Shown: positions 23,101 to 31,392 of the stretch, piece by piece
Position numbering within the stretch: position 1 is the stretch's first letter
How the letters are laid out: every line of letters begins with the position of its first letter
Source: Oscillospiraceae bacterium
Lineage (GTDB): Bacteria > Bacillota > Clostridia > Oscillospirales > Acutalibacteraceae
Assembly: GCA_015065615.1 (NCBI GenBank)
Contig: SVPY01000019.1
Span: 1-48,867, forward strand
Direction: 5' to 3'
DNA: 48,867 bases
Notes under the pieces: generated by a model
What the model saw: the letters and a program-made list of their open reading frames with translations, nothing else
The model's database searches: none
What the model was told of the DNA's origin: nothing
Position numbers and translations under genes: made by a program

Positions 23101-24111
23101 ATGGCAAAGGTAAAACTCGGAAGAACGAATATAGAAGTTAATAAGAATGCTTTCGGCGCTCTGCCGGTACAGAGAGTTACACCCGATGAAGCAAAATACC
23201 TCTTAAGAAAAGCTTTTGATAACGGTTTTGATTTTTTCGATACCGCAAGAAGCTATACTGACAGTGAGTATAAATTAGGCCTGGCGCTAAGTGACGTAAG
23301 AGATAAAATTATAATAGCTACAAAAACTCCTGCGCAGAATGCCGATGATTTTTGGAAGGATCTGGAAACCAGCCTTAAGCTGCTTAAAACTGACTATATT
23401 GATATTTTCCAGTTCCATAATCCTTCCTTCTGCCCCAAGCCAAACGACAGCACGGGACTTTACGAAGCTATGCTCGAAGCTAAAAAGCAGGGTAAAATAA
23501 GATTTATAGGTATCACGAACCACCGCATACATATTGCAAGAGAGGCTGTTCTCTCGGGTCTTTACGATACCTTGCAGTTTCCTTTCTGCTATTTGGCTAC
23601 AGATGAAGAAATTGAGCTTGTGAAACTTTGCGAAAAGGAAAACGTGGGCTTTATAGCAATGAAAGCTCTTTCGGGCGGACTTATTACAAACTCTAAAGCT
23701 GCTTATGCTTTTATGGCAGAATATAAAAATGTTCTCCCCATCTGGGGCATTCAGCGCGATAAGGAACTTGATGAATTTATTGAGCTTAATACTAATCCTT
23801 CAATAATGGATGAAAATATAAAAGCTTTAATTGAAAGTGACAGAAAAGAACTTATGGGCGAATTCTGCCGCGGCTGCGGTTACTGTATGCCTTGCCCCGT
23901 AGGTATTGAAATAAATAACTGCGCGAGAATGTCGCTGCTTCTTCGCCGCTCACCCAGCGCAGGTCACTTAAGTGAAGCAGGGCAAATAAAAATGAAGAAA
24001 ATAGAAGACTGTATCGAGTGCGGTCAGTGCAAGGCTAAGTGCCCCTACGGACTTGATACACCCAATCTTTTAAAGAAAAATTACGAGGATTACAAAACTT
24101 TCCTTAAATAA
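23101..24111 (+). CDS. Aldo/keto reductase with C-terminal 4Fe-4S clusters
   Basis: A 336-residue oxidoreductase. The barrel covers about residues 1-250, with catalytic Asp and Tyr in FFDTARSYTDSE, Lys in IIIATKTPA and His in IFQFHNPS. The C-terminal 90 residues carry two cysteine groups, CRGCGYCMPCPVGI and CIECGQCKAKCPYGL, typical of ferredoxin-like AKRs of anaerobes, which may pass electrons to or from ferredoxin. ATG 23101 has AAGGTAAGG just upstream; an ATG at 23080 lies inside the leader. murD follows after 19 bases, so the two probably form one transcript. Confidence 0.9.
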   Translation: MAKVKLGRTNIEVNKNAFGALPVQRVTPDEAKYLLRKAFDNGFDFFDTARSYTDSEYKLGLALSDVRDKIIIATKTPAQNADDFWKDLETSLKLLKTDYIDIFQFHNPSFCPKPNDSTGLYEAMLEAKKQGKIRFIGITNHRIHIAREAVLSGLYDTLQFPFCYLATDEEIELVKLCEKENVGFIAMKALSGGLITNSKAAYAFMAEYKNVLPIWGIQRDKELDEFIELNTNPSIMDENIKALIESDRKELMGEFCRGCGYCMPCPVGIEINNCARMSLLLRRSPSAGHLSEAGQIKMKKIEDCIECGQCKAKCPYGLDTPNLLKKNYEDYKTFLK

Positions 24112-24130
24112 CAAAGAAAGAAGATTTATT

Positions 24131-25525
24131 ATGACAGCTGAGAAATTTTTTAACGGTATGAAAGGCAAAAAACTTACCTTCTGCGGTATCGGAAGAAGTA
24201 ATATGCCCCTTATCGAAATGTTTTTAAAATATGGCGCTATAGTTTCCGCAAGAGATAAGAAAGAAGACTTAGGCGAAAATGGCGAGATTCTTAAAAATAT
24301 GGGCGTAAAGCTTATTTTAGGTGAGGATTATTTAAAAAATATTGACGAGGATATTTTATTCCGCGCTCCCGGTATGCCTTTCTTTTTACCAGAGCTTAAT
24401 ATCGCAAGGGAAAACGGCGTTATCGTTACAAGCGAAATGGAAATATTCTTTGACCTTTGCCCCTGCAAGATATACGGCATAACGGGCTCCGACGGCAAGA
24501 CCACCACAAGCTCAGTAACTGCCGAAATTTTAAAGGCAGACGGTAAAAAAGTTCATCTAGGCGGCAATATCGGCAGACCTCTTCTTCCCGATATTTTCGA
24601 AATTAATGAAGATGACGCCGTTGTGGTTGAGCTTTCAAGCTTCCAGCTTATCTCAATGAGAAAGAGTGCCGACCACGCTTTAATAACAAACCTTGCGCCA
24701 AATCACCTCGACGTACACAAGGATATGGATGAGTACGTAAACTCAAAGAAAAATATTTTCATTCATCAGAACGCTTTCTCAAGAACTGTTTTAAACCTCG
24801 ATAACGAGATAACAGCTTCCTTTAAGGATGAAGTAAGAGGTCAGTTTATGCCTTTCACAAGGCGTGCATTTATAAATAAAGGTGCCTGCGCGTTTGAAAA
24901 TAAAATCTACGCTGACGGCGAATATATTATGGAAACTTCCGATATAAAGATTCCCGGTAACCACAATATAGAAAATTACCTTGCAGCCATAGCTCTTTTG
25001 TGGGGAGAAGTTAAGAAGGAGAGCATTATTGAAGTTGCCAAAAACTTCGGCGGTGTTGCCCACAGAGCAGAATTTGTAAGGGAGATAAACGGCGTAAAAT
25101 TTTATAACGACAGTATTGCATCCAGCCCTTCAAGAGCTATGTCCGGTACGCTTTCGCTTTATAAGGATAAGATCATAATGATAGCCGGCGGCGCCGATAA
25201 AAACGTGCCTTTCGACGAGATGGGCGAAACAGTAAACGAAAAGGTAAAGACTCTTATTTTAGTTAAACCTGAGGAGATAAAGAAGGGTTTCAAGCCTAAC
25301 GCCTCCGAGAAAATTGCCGCCGCAGTTAAAAACGCAAAGAATTATAATGCGGAAAATATCGAAATCATATTCGTGAAAAATATGGAAGAAGCAGTTGATG
25401 CGGCTTTGGAAAAATCGGTTAAGGGCGATATAGTCTCTTTGTGTCCTGCCTGCACGGCTTTTGATATGTATCTTAATTTTGAAGTCCGCGGTAATTATTA
25501 CAAAGAGATAGTATTAAGTAAATAA
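24131..25525 (+). CDS. murD: UDP-N-acetylmuramoylalanine--D-glutamate ligase
   Basis: A 464-residue cytoplasmic ATP-dependent ligase of peptidoglycan precursor synthesis, adding D-glutamate to UDP-MurNAc-L-Ala. The Mur-ligase ATP loop is GITGSDGKTTTSS, and VVVELSSFQL, NLAPNHLDVHKDMDEYVNSK and HRAEFVREINGVKFYNDSIASSP are strongly conserved MurD segments. The C-terminal domain ends SLCPACTAFDMYLNFEVRG, matching the MurD end (SPACASFD..). Length is normal. It is outside a dcw cluster and downstream of an aldo/keto reductase, which is unusual. It ends at a strong terminator. Confidence 0.93.
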   Translation: MTAEKFFNGMKGKKLTFCGIGRSNMPLIEMFLKYGAIVSARDKKEDLGENGEILKNMGVKLILGEDYLKNIDEDILFRAPGMPFFLPELNIARENGVIVTSEMEIFFDLCPCKIYGITGSDGKTTTSSVTAEILKADGKKVHLGGNIGRPLLPDIFEINEDDAVVVELSSFQLISMRKSADHALITNLAPNHLDVHKDMDEYVNSKKNIFIHQNAFSRTVLNLDNEITASFKDEVRGQFMPFTRRAFINKGACAFENKIYADGEYIMETSDIKIPGNHNIENYLAAIALLWGEVKKESIIEVAKNFGGVAHRAEFVREINGVKFYNDSIASSPSRAMSGTLSLYKDKIIMIAGGADKNVPFDEMGETVNEKVKTLILVKPEEIKKGFKPNASEKIAAAVKNAKNYNAENIEIIFVKNMEEAVDAALEKSVKGDIVSLCPACTAFDMYLNFEVRGNYYKEIVLSK

Positions 25526-25531
25526 ACACAG

Positions 25532-25570
25532 AATCCTGCAGAAAAAAGTGAAATTCTGCAGGATTTTTAT
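25532..25570 (+). terminator. Terminator of murD
   Basis: AATCCTGCAGAA (25532-25543) and TTCTGCAGGATT (25554-25565) form a perfect 12-pair stem, followed by TTTATTT. Confidence 0.9.
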
Positions 25571-25599
25571 TTGTTAGCATATTTATATAATGGTATAAT
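25571..25599 (+). promoter_or_regulatory. Extended -10 promoter driving the structured leader
   Basis: TTGTTA (25571-25576), 17 bases, TATAAT (25594-25599) with TG one base before. Transcription from about 25606 would include the whole three-hairpin leader. Confidence 0.75.
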
Positions 25600-25617
25600 A
25601 ATGATGATAAACGATAA

Positions 25618-25749
25618 GAGGTAAAGTTTGAAAATAAATTTCAAACCGATTTTTGTGGATATGAAATTTTAAAAGTTTCAGCTTCTTACGAAACGGCCGA
25701 AAAATGAATGAAAGGAAAGTTTTGCCCGAGCAAAACTGCGGTCATAAAT
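25618..25749 (+). repeat. Three-hairpin leader repeat, copy 1
   Basis: Hairpin I is GTTTGAAA/TTTCAAAC (about 25626-25646). Hairpin II is GAAATTT/AAGTTTC inside a weaker outer stem (TTTTTGTGG with CCGAAAAA). Hairpin III is AGTTTTGC-CCGA-GCAAAACT, preceded by ATGAAAGGAA. The same blocks in the same order occur at 34823-34960, also ending directly at a start codon. Confidence 0.75.
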
Positions 25750-27735
25750 ATGGTAAACGATAAATCCTTACACCTTTTAAGAGTTTCCTTGCTTTTTGAG
25801 GAAAGCGACGAAAAAAGGCTTTGCGAACTTTTGGAAATGCTTAAAAAATATCCTGCAGGAATTTACGATATTGCGTTTTTTACAAATTTTGTTCACATCC
25901 CTTATACTCTTGAGGAAGGCTTGAGACGTAATGAAATTTTAAGTAAATACATAAAGCTTTTTAAAGAGGCAGGCTATAACACGGGCATAAATCACCTTAC
26001 CACCATAGGTCATCACGAGGAAGATCTATCCAACGGCTTAGGTGATAAATACAGCTTCATGACGGGTACGGACGGCAGAGTTTGCCGCGGCAGCTACTGT
26101 ATGAACGACGAAAATTACCTTAATGAGTACATTGTTCCCCTTTATGAAGGTCTTGCAAAGGCTGACCCTGATTTTATTTTAGTGGATGACGACATCCGCT
26201 ACGGTCATATGCCAATAGGCAACGGCTGTTTCTGCGATAAATGTATAGAAAAATTCAATAAAGAAAACGGCTTTGATTTTACAAGAGAAAGCTTAGTTGC
26301 AAAATTAAATTCAGGCGACCTTAACATAAGAAAGCTTTGGCTTAAAAAGCAGAGCGAAGCCATTGAAAATATTCTGCGTTTAATAGGCAAAACCGTAAGA
26401 AGCGTAAATGAAAATATTATTTTAGGCATAATGACGGGTGAAAGATTCAGTGAAGGCTATCGGTTCGATAAATGGGCAGAGGCTTTAAGCGATGGCGGCA
26501 AGTACGAAATTATGTGGCGTCCCGGCGGCGGTGCTTATACCGATTATCGCTTTGATGAAATTGTGGAAAAATGCGAGCAGACGGGCAGACAAAACGCTTA
26601 TTTGCCGAAATACGTAACGAAAAGTCAGTACGAAATTGAAAATTTCCCCTATCAGGTAATTAAAAAGACTCCTGCTTCCACAGCTATTGAGGCTGCCTGG
26701 TCTATGACAAGCGGCTGTACGGGCGCGGCTTTCAATATACTTCCTTGGGAAACGGGAGAGCCTTTAAAGGTTATTGAGCCTCATATAAAAGCCATCGATA
26801 AATTATTACCTTTATACGAGCTTTTAAAAGAGAAAACAGCGGGTAAAAGCCCCTTCGGTGTAGGCTATGCCTGGAAGCAGGAGGATATTTTAAACGTACC
26901 CGAAGGTGGATTTATAAATACTTGGGGCGGTATGTATTCCGATTACGCCAGAGAGATGTTTGATTTCGGTTTGCCCGAGGCTTACCATCCCGATAACACT
27001 TTGGTATTTTTAGGTAAAGGCAGGTTTGCTTATTCCTATACAGATGAAGAAACAGAAAAGCTTTTAAAACGCGGTATGTATCTGGACGCCCAGGCAATCA
27101 GCTATTTAAATAGCCGCGGCTTTAAAAATCTTACGGGTTTTGAAGTGAAAAAGGAAATCCCTGTGGATGCAAGGGAAATATACACCGAACATAAATTAAA
27201 CGAAGGCATAAAGGGCGGAATAAGAAACGGCAGGCAGGCTTTTAATAAAGGCGATTCCTACGGATTTCTCCCCCTTAACGAAAAAGCGGAAACCCTCACT
27301 AAAACAATCGATTACCATTATAACGTAACATCAGAATGTGCCTTGGGTGTTTTCGAAAACGAAAAGGGCGGTAAAATTGCCGCCGCAGGTTATTATCCTT
27401 TCAGCTGGGTGTCGGATTTTTATAAAAGCCGTCAGATAATAAATTTAATGAAGTATCTTTCAGGTTTTAATCTGCCTTCTTACGTTGAAAGCTTTGTAAG
27501 AATCCGCAACCACACTTTTGTTGATGGTGAAAAAATCACCGTAAGCTTATTAAATCCCTCTAACGAAAATTACGAAAATATAACCGTTGCCGTTAAAGGT
27601 GATAAGGAATCTGCCACGTTTTATAATCAAAAGGGCGAAAACTATAAGGTAAACAGAATAAGCTTCGACGGAAAATACAGCTTCTTCGAAATTAAAAACA
27701 TTCCCGCTTACTCAATTGTATTGATAGAGGCGTGA
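25750..27735 (+). CDS. TIM-barrel glycoside hydrolase-like protein
   Basis: A 661-residue cytoplasmic protein that I place only broadly. The N-terminal ~330 residues look like a TIM barrel of the GH42/GH-A type: IGHHEEDLSNGLGDKY, then PDFILVDDDIRYGHMPIGNGCFCDKCIEKFN, which resembles the cysteine-containing loop after a barrel strand in beta-galactosidase-like proteins. The middle (about 380-560) could be a glutamine-amidotransferase-like trimerisation domain, and the C-terminus is a beta-sandwich (TVSLLNPSNENYENITVAV). I chose ATG 25750 because the frame upstream lies inside the repeat leader. No signal peptide. Likely intracellular glycan breakdown with the AraC/GH locus next door. Confidence 0.6.
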   Translation: MVNDKSLHLLRVSLLFEESDEKRLCELLEMLKKYPAGIYDIAFFTNFVHIPYTLEEGLRRNEILSKYIKLFKEAGYNTGINHLTTIGHHEEDLSNGLGDKYSFMTGTDGRVCRGSYCMNDENYLNEYIVPLYEGLAKADPDFILVDDDIRYGHMPIGNGCFCDKCIEKFNKENGFDFTRESLVAKLNSGDLNIRKLWLKKQSEAIENILRLIGKTVRSVNENIILGIMTGERFSEGYRFDKWAEALSDGGKYEIMWRPGGGAYTDYRFDEIVEKCEQTGRQNAYLPKYVTKSQYEIENFPYQVIKKTPASTAIEAAWSMTSGCTGAAFNILPWETGEPLKVIEPHIKAIDKLLPLYELLKEKTAGKSPFGVGYAWKQEDILNVPEGGFINTWGGMYSDYAREMFDFGLPEAYHPDNTLVFLGKGRFAYSYTDEETEKLLKRGMYLDAQAISYLNSRGFKNLTGFEVKKEIPVDAREIYTEHKLNEGIKGGIRNGRQAFNKGDSYGFLPLNEKAETLTKTIDYHYNVTSECALGVFENEKGGKIAAAGYYPFSWVSDFYKSRQIINLMKYLSGFNLPSYVESFVRIRNHTFVDGEKITVSLLNPSNENYENITVAVKGDKESATFYNQKGENYKVNRISFDGKYSFFEIKNIPAYSIVLIEA

Positions 27736-27741
27736 AAAATA

Positions 27742-27770
27742 AAGGATAGGCATAAGCTTATCCTTTTTTT
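27742..27770. terminator. Terminator between the glycosidase-like gene and the AraC gene
   Basis: AAGGATAGGC/GCTTATCCTT with loop ATAA and a T7 run. It overlaps the last codons of the convergent AraC gene. Confidence 0.8.
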
Positions 27771-28597
27771 AACTCATTTCTGTACTCTTTGGGAGTTTTT
27801 GAAAATGCCGCGGTAAAAACTCTCGTAAAATATTCAGGGGAATTGAATCCTGATGCAAAAGAAATTTCCTTTATGCTCATATTGGTTTCTTTTAAAAGAT
27901 TTAACGAGTGAAACAGCCTTTTACTGTTTAGATAATTTGAAAAGTTCATACCGGTGTGTTTTTTAAAATAAACGCCCATATAATTTTCCGAAACGTTCAG
28001 AAGCTTTGCAATATCCGAAAGAGTTATGTTTTTAACGAAATTTTTATCTATATATTTTATGGTTTCCCATATAGGTTCATATCCGGTATTGGTTTCCGAT
28101 TTTTCCGCTTTTTCAACGGCGCAGAGGAAAAGGTTTAAAAGCCTTTCGGCGCAGTTTTCAGCCATCCGCTCATTATAAAGGTTATTATCCAGAATATTTA
28201 TAAGTAATTTAAATTCATTTTCAATTAAATTGCTGTCCTCATCACTGAAATAAACGCAGAGGGGATTTTTATATTCGCTTAATTCATCGATAAGACTTTT
28301 TTCAGGCACGCTGACGTCTAATTTTAAATTATATAAATCAAACTCGGTTTCCTCGTCAAGAAGCTTGTGGTGGCTTTCGCCCGGAAACAATAAATAAGCG
28401 TAATTCTTTTTTACTTCAAAAGGAGAGCCGTTTATATAGTGAACGCCTTTTCCTTCTGTAAAAAATTCAAATTCGTAGAAATCGTGGTATCCGTAAACGC
28501 CGTTGTTGGGATAAATTTTGCTTGGCATACCGCTTGCGTGGTTGGAGGTGATTTTCTTATCCTTCATACACACGATTTTTGTTTCAAAATGTTTCAT
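27758..28597 (-). CDS. AraC family transcriptional regulator
   Basis: A 279-residue regulator with an N-terminal cupin (HDFYEFEFFTEGKGVHYINGSPFEVKKNYAYLLFPGESHH is typical) and a C-terminal AraC domain from about 175. That domain has the helix-turn-helix pair ITLSDIAKLLNVSENYMGVYFKKHTG and SIKEISFASGFNSPEYFTRVFTAAFSKTPKEYR. It reads away from the two-gene glycosidase operon at 28759, its probable target. The intergenic region has direct repeats and a palindrome suited to regulation. Confidence 0.92.
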   Translation of the reverse strand: MKHFETKIVCMKDKKITSNHASGMPSKIYPNNGVYGYHDFYEFEFFTEGKGVHYINGSPFEVKKNYAYLLFPGESHHKLLDEETEFDLYNLKLDVSVPEKSLIDELSEYKNPLCVYFSDEDSNLIENEFKLLINILDNNLYNERMAENCAERLLNLFLCAVEKAEKSETNTGYEPIWETIKYIDKNFVKNITLSDIAKLLNVSENYMGVYFKKHTGMNFSNYLNSKRLFHSLNLLKETNMSIKEISFASGFNSPEYFTRVFTAAFSKTPKEYRNELKKG

Positions 28598-28626
28598 ACT
28601 CTAAATCCTTGGTATTTGATAATCCT

Positions 28627-28654
28627 ATTATAAATATAAATTCCGTAAATTCAA
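28627..28654 (-). promoter_or_regulatory. Promoter of the AraC gene at 27758-28597
   Basis: On the minus strand TTGAAT (28649-28654), 16 bases, TATAAT (28627-28632). Its -35 box touches the first AAGTACAGA direct repeat. Confidence 0.6.
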
Positions 28655-28712
28655 GTACAGATAACAGAAAAGTACAGAAATACATAAAAATCTGCAGGAA
28701 ATATGTATTTCC
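28653..28712 (+). promoter_or_regulatory. Candidate AraC operator: direct repeats plus palindrome
   Basis: AAGTACAGA occurs at 28653-28661 and again at 28670-28678, in the same orientation, 17 bases apart, the arrangement AraC-type dimers often use. Further on, GGAAATA-TG-TATTTCC (28697-28712) is a perfect palindrome running into the -35 box of the glycosidase promoter. Confidence 0.5.
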
Positions 28713-28736
28713 ATACGGGCTTTTAAATGTTATAAT
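28708..28736 (+). promoter_or_regulatory. Promoter of the GH95-like/GH43-like operon
   Basis: A weak -35, TTTCCA (28708-28713), 17 bases, and a perfect -10 TATAAT (28731-28736) preceded by TGT (extended -10). A poor -35 with a good -10 fits activator control. Confidence 0.6.
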
Positions 28737-28758
28737 ATTAATAAATAAACTGCGGAAG

Positions 28759-31380
28759 GTGAATTTTATTAGTTTTAAAATACCGGAAAACACTTTAAGC
28801 CGCGTAAAGAGGCACGATATTATTTACGGTTCACCGATGTGTGAGCCGCTGGCGGGCTTCCCTATAGGCGACGGCGATATAGGCTCCCTTGTTTGGTTTG
28901 AAGAGAACGGCTTACATATCAATATCAATAAAACCGACCTTTGGGACGACAGCACCTGGGACCACGAATATATCAGCTCGGAAATTCACGAGAATTTAAC
29001 CTGCCTGCGTCACGGCGGCGAGCTTGTTATTAAATTCAATTCCCCCTGCTTTGATTTCACTTATCAGAAGGAATTTGAAGGCAGACTTAAACTTTCAACT
29101 GCTTCGGCAGAAATTAATTCGGTAACCGCTTTTTCGGATATTAAGGCTAAGTGCTTTGCTTCCAATGAAAATAAAGTTACTGCTTTGAAGTTCAAGGTAA
29201 TTACTGAAGAAGAGGAATGCCCTGAAATTACCTTAACAAGATATGGCAGTAAAAATAGCTGGCGCTGGTATAACTTCGTAAGCGATAAGCCTGAAGCAGG
29301 CCTTGGCGGCACTGAAACAAAAGCTGAGAATAAAAAGATATTTATCACCCAGGTTTTGAACGGAACAATTTTCTCGTTAGGTCTTTCACTTATTTATAAC
29401 GGTGATATAGCTGCAAAGAGAATTAACAGCCACACGTCAAAAATGCTCCTTGACAGTAAAAAAGAGCAGGAGTTTATTCTCTACTACAATATTTCCCTCG
29501 GCGAAAGTGAACTCGATGCCGAAAATAAGTGCCGCGAAATTCTGGAAAAAGCTGAAAATAAGGGATTCGATGCTATTTACGAAGAGCACAAAAAAGCTTG
29601 GGAGAGCTTCTGGAATAAATCCTATATAAATATTCCCGACGATTATCTTGAAAATCTGTGGTACTTAAGCCTTTATTACTCCCAGAGTGAGTGCCGCGGA
29701 GCCTATGCCCCGCACTTTACTAACGGAATATGGGGGTTTAAGCATGATTTTGTACCCTGGAACTATTATTTCCACTACAATATGCAGCATATGTATGCTC
29801 CTTTGGAAGCAAGCGGCCACGGTGACCTTGTGGAAAATTACTACAGAATGCGAGTAGAGGGGCTTCCGGTAGCTTACAAATTTGCACAGCATAAGAAAAA
29901 TATGAAGGGAGCTTTCTATCACGACGTAACCGATTATCTAGGCAGATGCGCTGAATATGACAGCGATAACTGTACACCGGGCTCACAGATAGCTATGGCT
30001 ATGTACCGCCACTACAGAATGAATGGAGACGAAAACTTCCTGAAAAATTCCGCTCTCCCGGTTATGAAGGGTGTATCGGAATTTTATCTCGATTTACTTG
30101 GTGAGAAGGAGGCTGATGGCCTCTACCACGTTCACGGTACTACAGCTTACGAAGGTACACCTTTATTTGACGATACTATTACAGATACCGTAATGATTAA
30201 AGCGCTTTTCGGTGTTATGGTAAAATTACCTGATGAGCTTGTAAGCGAAAGTGAAAAAGAAATTTACAGGGACGTTTTAAATAATCTTCCAGATTATTTA
30301 TATACGAACCTTTTCGAAGGTGAAGAATATAAGGATGGTAAAATTCTTCTCGGTATAGGTAAGGGCAGAGAAGTTAAAAACGGCGGCGAAGTTTTAGCTA
30401 TTGGTAAGCTTAAAGATAAATTAGTAAGAAGAACTTTCGGTAATAAAGAAAGAGACTGGTACGGATTCCCCGATACTGAAATTTCTCCCGTTTACCCTGC
30501 AGGTATTATTGGTATTAAAGATAAGGGCACAAGAGTTTTCGATGCTATTATGAATAGTATTTTAATTCACAGTGACCACTGCAGCTGGTGGTGTATGATG
30601 CCTCAGTACCTTGCGCGAATGGGTATGAGCGATATGCTTTTTCCGTACCTGAGAAAAGTGGTTAATGATTGGCAGACTTTCCCCTGCGGTATGGGTGCGG
30701 ATAGCTTCATAGAAGAGGCACGAAACAGATTCTTCTTTCACCACCCAATTTGCAGCGGTGCAGCGCCTATCGGTGATATAAAGGAACCTCATACTTATCT
30801 TGAAGGTTTCTATTTCCGCCACCTTGATATGGAATTCTTACCTATACTTGCAAGTTCCCTTAACGAAGCTTTGCTTCAAAGCTACGACGGTATTATAAGA
30901 ATTTTACCTGCAATGGGAAAGAAACAGAATGCTGCCTTTACTTTATATGCTGAAGGCGGATTCAAAGTAAGCTGTGAAAATAGAGGCGGTGCATTTAACG
31001 CTTCGGTTGAAAATCTGCGCGGCGAGAATTCTTTTATTAAACTACCCGAATTTATTGACTGCGAAAATCTTAAATATTATATTGAAAACGAAAGCGGTAT
31101 AAAGGTATTTGAGCCTTTGTATGTTAAGCTTGGCAGTGAAGAGGTGCTTGAACTTAAAGGTTTAAGTAAGGGTGAAAAATTAATTATTACCAACGGAATT
31201 AGCAGCAGTGAAGAAATTTATAAATCTGAAGAAAATATTTTCTGGAAGAGCTGCGGCGAGGCTTTTCTTGGTACTCCTCCTCTTGCCAATATGGTTATTA
31301 AGTATCAAAAAAGTCAGGAAGATATGCTTGGCATAAAGGATATGGTAAGCGAAGCTCTTTCCACGCAGTTAACAGAATAA
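28759..31380 (+). CDS. Glycoside hydrolase, DUF5703/GH95-like six-hairpin enzyme
   Basis: An intracellular hydrolase of about 870 residues. The N-terminal ~230 residues form the beta-domain of the DUF5703/GH95 type (PLAGFPIGDGDIGSLVWFEENGLHININKTDLWDD is characteristic). An (alpha/alpha)6-barrel follows (NLWYLSLYYSQSECRG, FYHDVTDYLGRCAEYDSDNCTPGSQIAMAMYRHYR), and the tail LQSYDGIIRILPAMG closes the fold. The start is uncertain: the frame is open back to 28579, but that overlaps the divergent AraC gene and the promoters. GGAAGG precedes either GTG 28759 (too close) or an ATT at 28768 (right spacing). The GH43-like gene follows after 12 bases. Confidence 0.7.
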   Translation: MNFISFKIPENTLSRVKRHDIIYGSPMCEPLAGFPIGDGDIGSLVWFEENGLHININKTDLWDDSTWDHEYISSEIHENLTCLRHGGELVIKFNSPCFDFTYQKEFEGRLKLSTASAEINSVTAFSDIKAKCFASNENKVTALKFKVITEEEECPEITLTRYGSKNSWRWYNFVSDKPEAGLGGTETKAENKKIFITQVLNGTIFSLGLSLIYNGDIAAKRINSHTSKMLLDSKKEQEFILYYNISLGESELDAENKCREILEKAENKGFDAIYEEHKKAWESFWNKSYINIPDDYLENLWYLSLYYSQSECRGAYAPHFTNGIWGFKHDFVPWNYYFHYNMQHMYAPLEASGHGDLVENYYRMRVEGLPVAYKFAQHKKNMKGAFYHDVTDYLGRCAEYDSDNCTPGSQIAMAMYRHYRMNGDENFLKNSALPVMKGVSEFYLDLLGEKEADGLYHVHGTTAYEGTPLFDDTITDTVMIKALFGVMVKLPDELVSESEKEIYRDVLNNLPDYLYTNLFEGEEYKDGKILLGIGKGREVKNGGEVLAIGKLKDKLVRRTFGNKERDWYGFPDTEISPVYPAGIIGIKDKGTRVFDAIMNSILIHSDHCSWWCMMPQYLARMGMSDMLFPYLRKVVNDWQTFPCGMGADSFIEEARNRFFFHHPICSGAAPIGDIKEPHTYLEGFYFRHLDMEFLPILASSLNEALLQSYDGIIRILPAMGKKQNAAFTLYAEGGFKVSCENRGGAFNASVENLRGENSFIKLPEFIDCENLKYYIENESGIKVFEPLYVKLGSEEVLELKGLSKGEKLIITNGISSSEEIYKSEENIFWKSCGEAFLGTPPLANMVIKYQKSQEDMLGIKDMVSEALSTQLTE

Positions 31381-31392
31381 AATAGGTGCAAT

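Noticed and set aside
25708-25749. Start of the TIM-barrel gene at ATG 25708
   Set aside because: This ATG is inside hairpin III of the repeat leader; in the second copy the same ATG gives only six codons, so the extra 14 residues are not conserved coding sequence. ATG 25750 is preferred.
28579-28758. In-frame N-terminal extension of the GH95-like gene back to ATG 28579
   Set aside because: It would overlap the start of the divergent AraC gene and cover both promoters and the operator-like repeats. The extension has no ribosome-binding site and its residues are low-complexity and unlike the conserved N-terminal domain.
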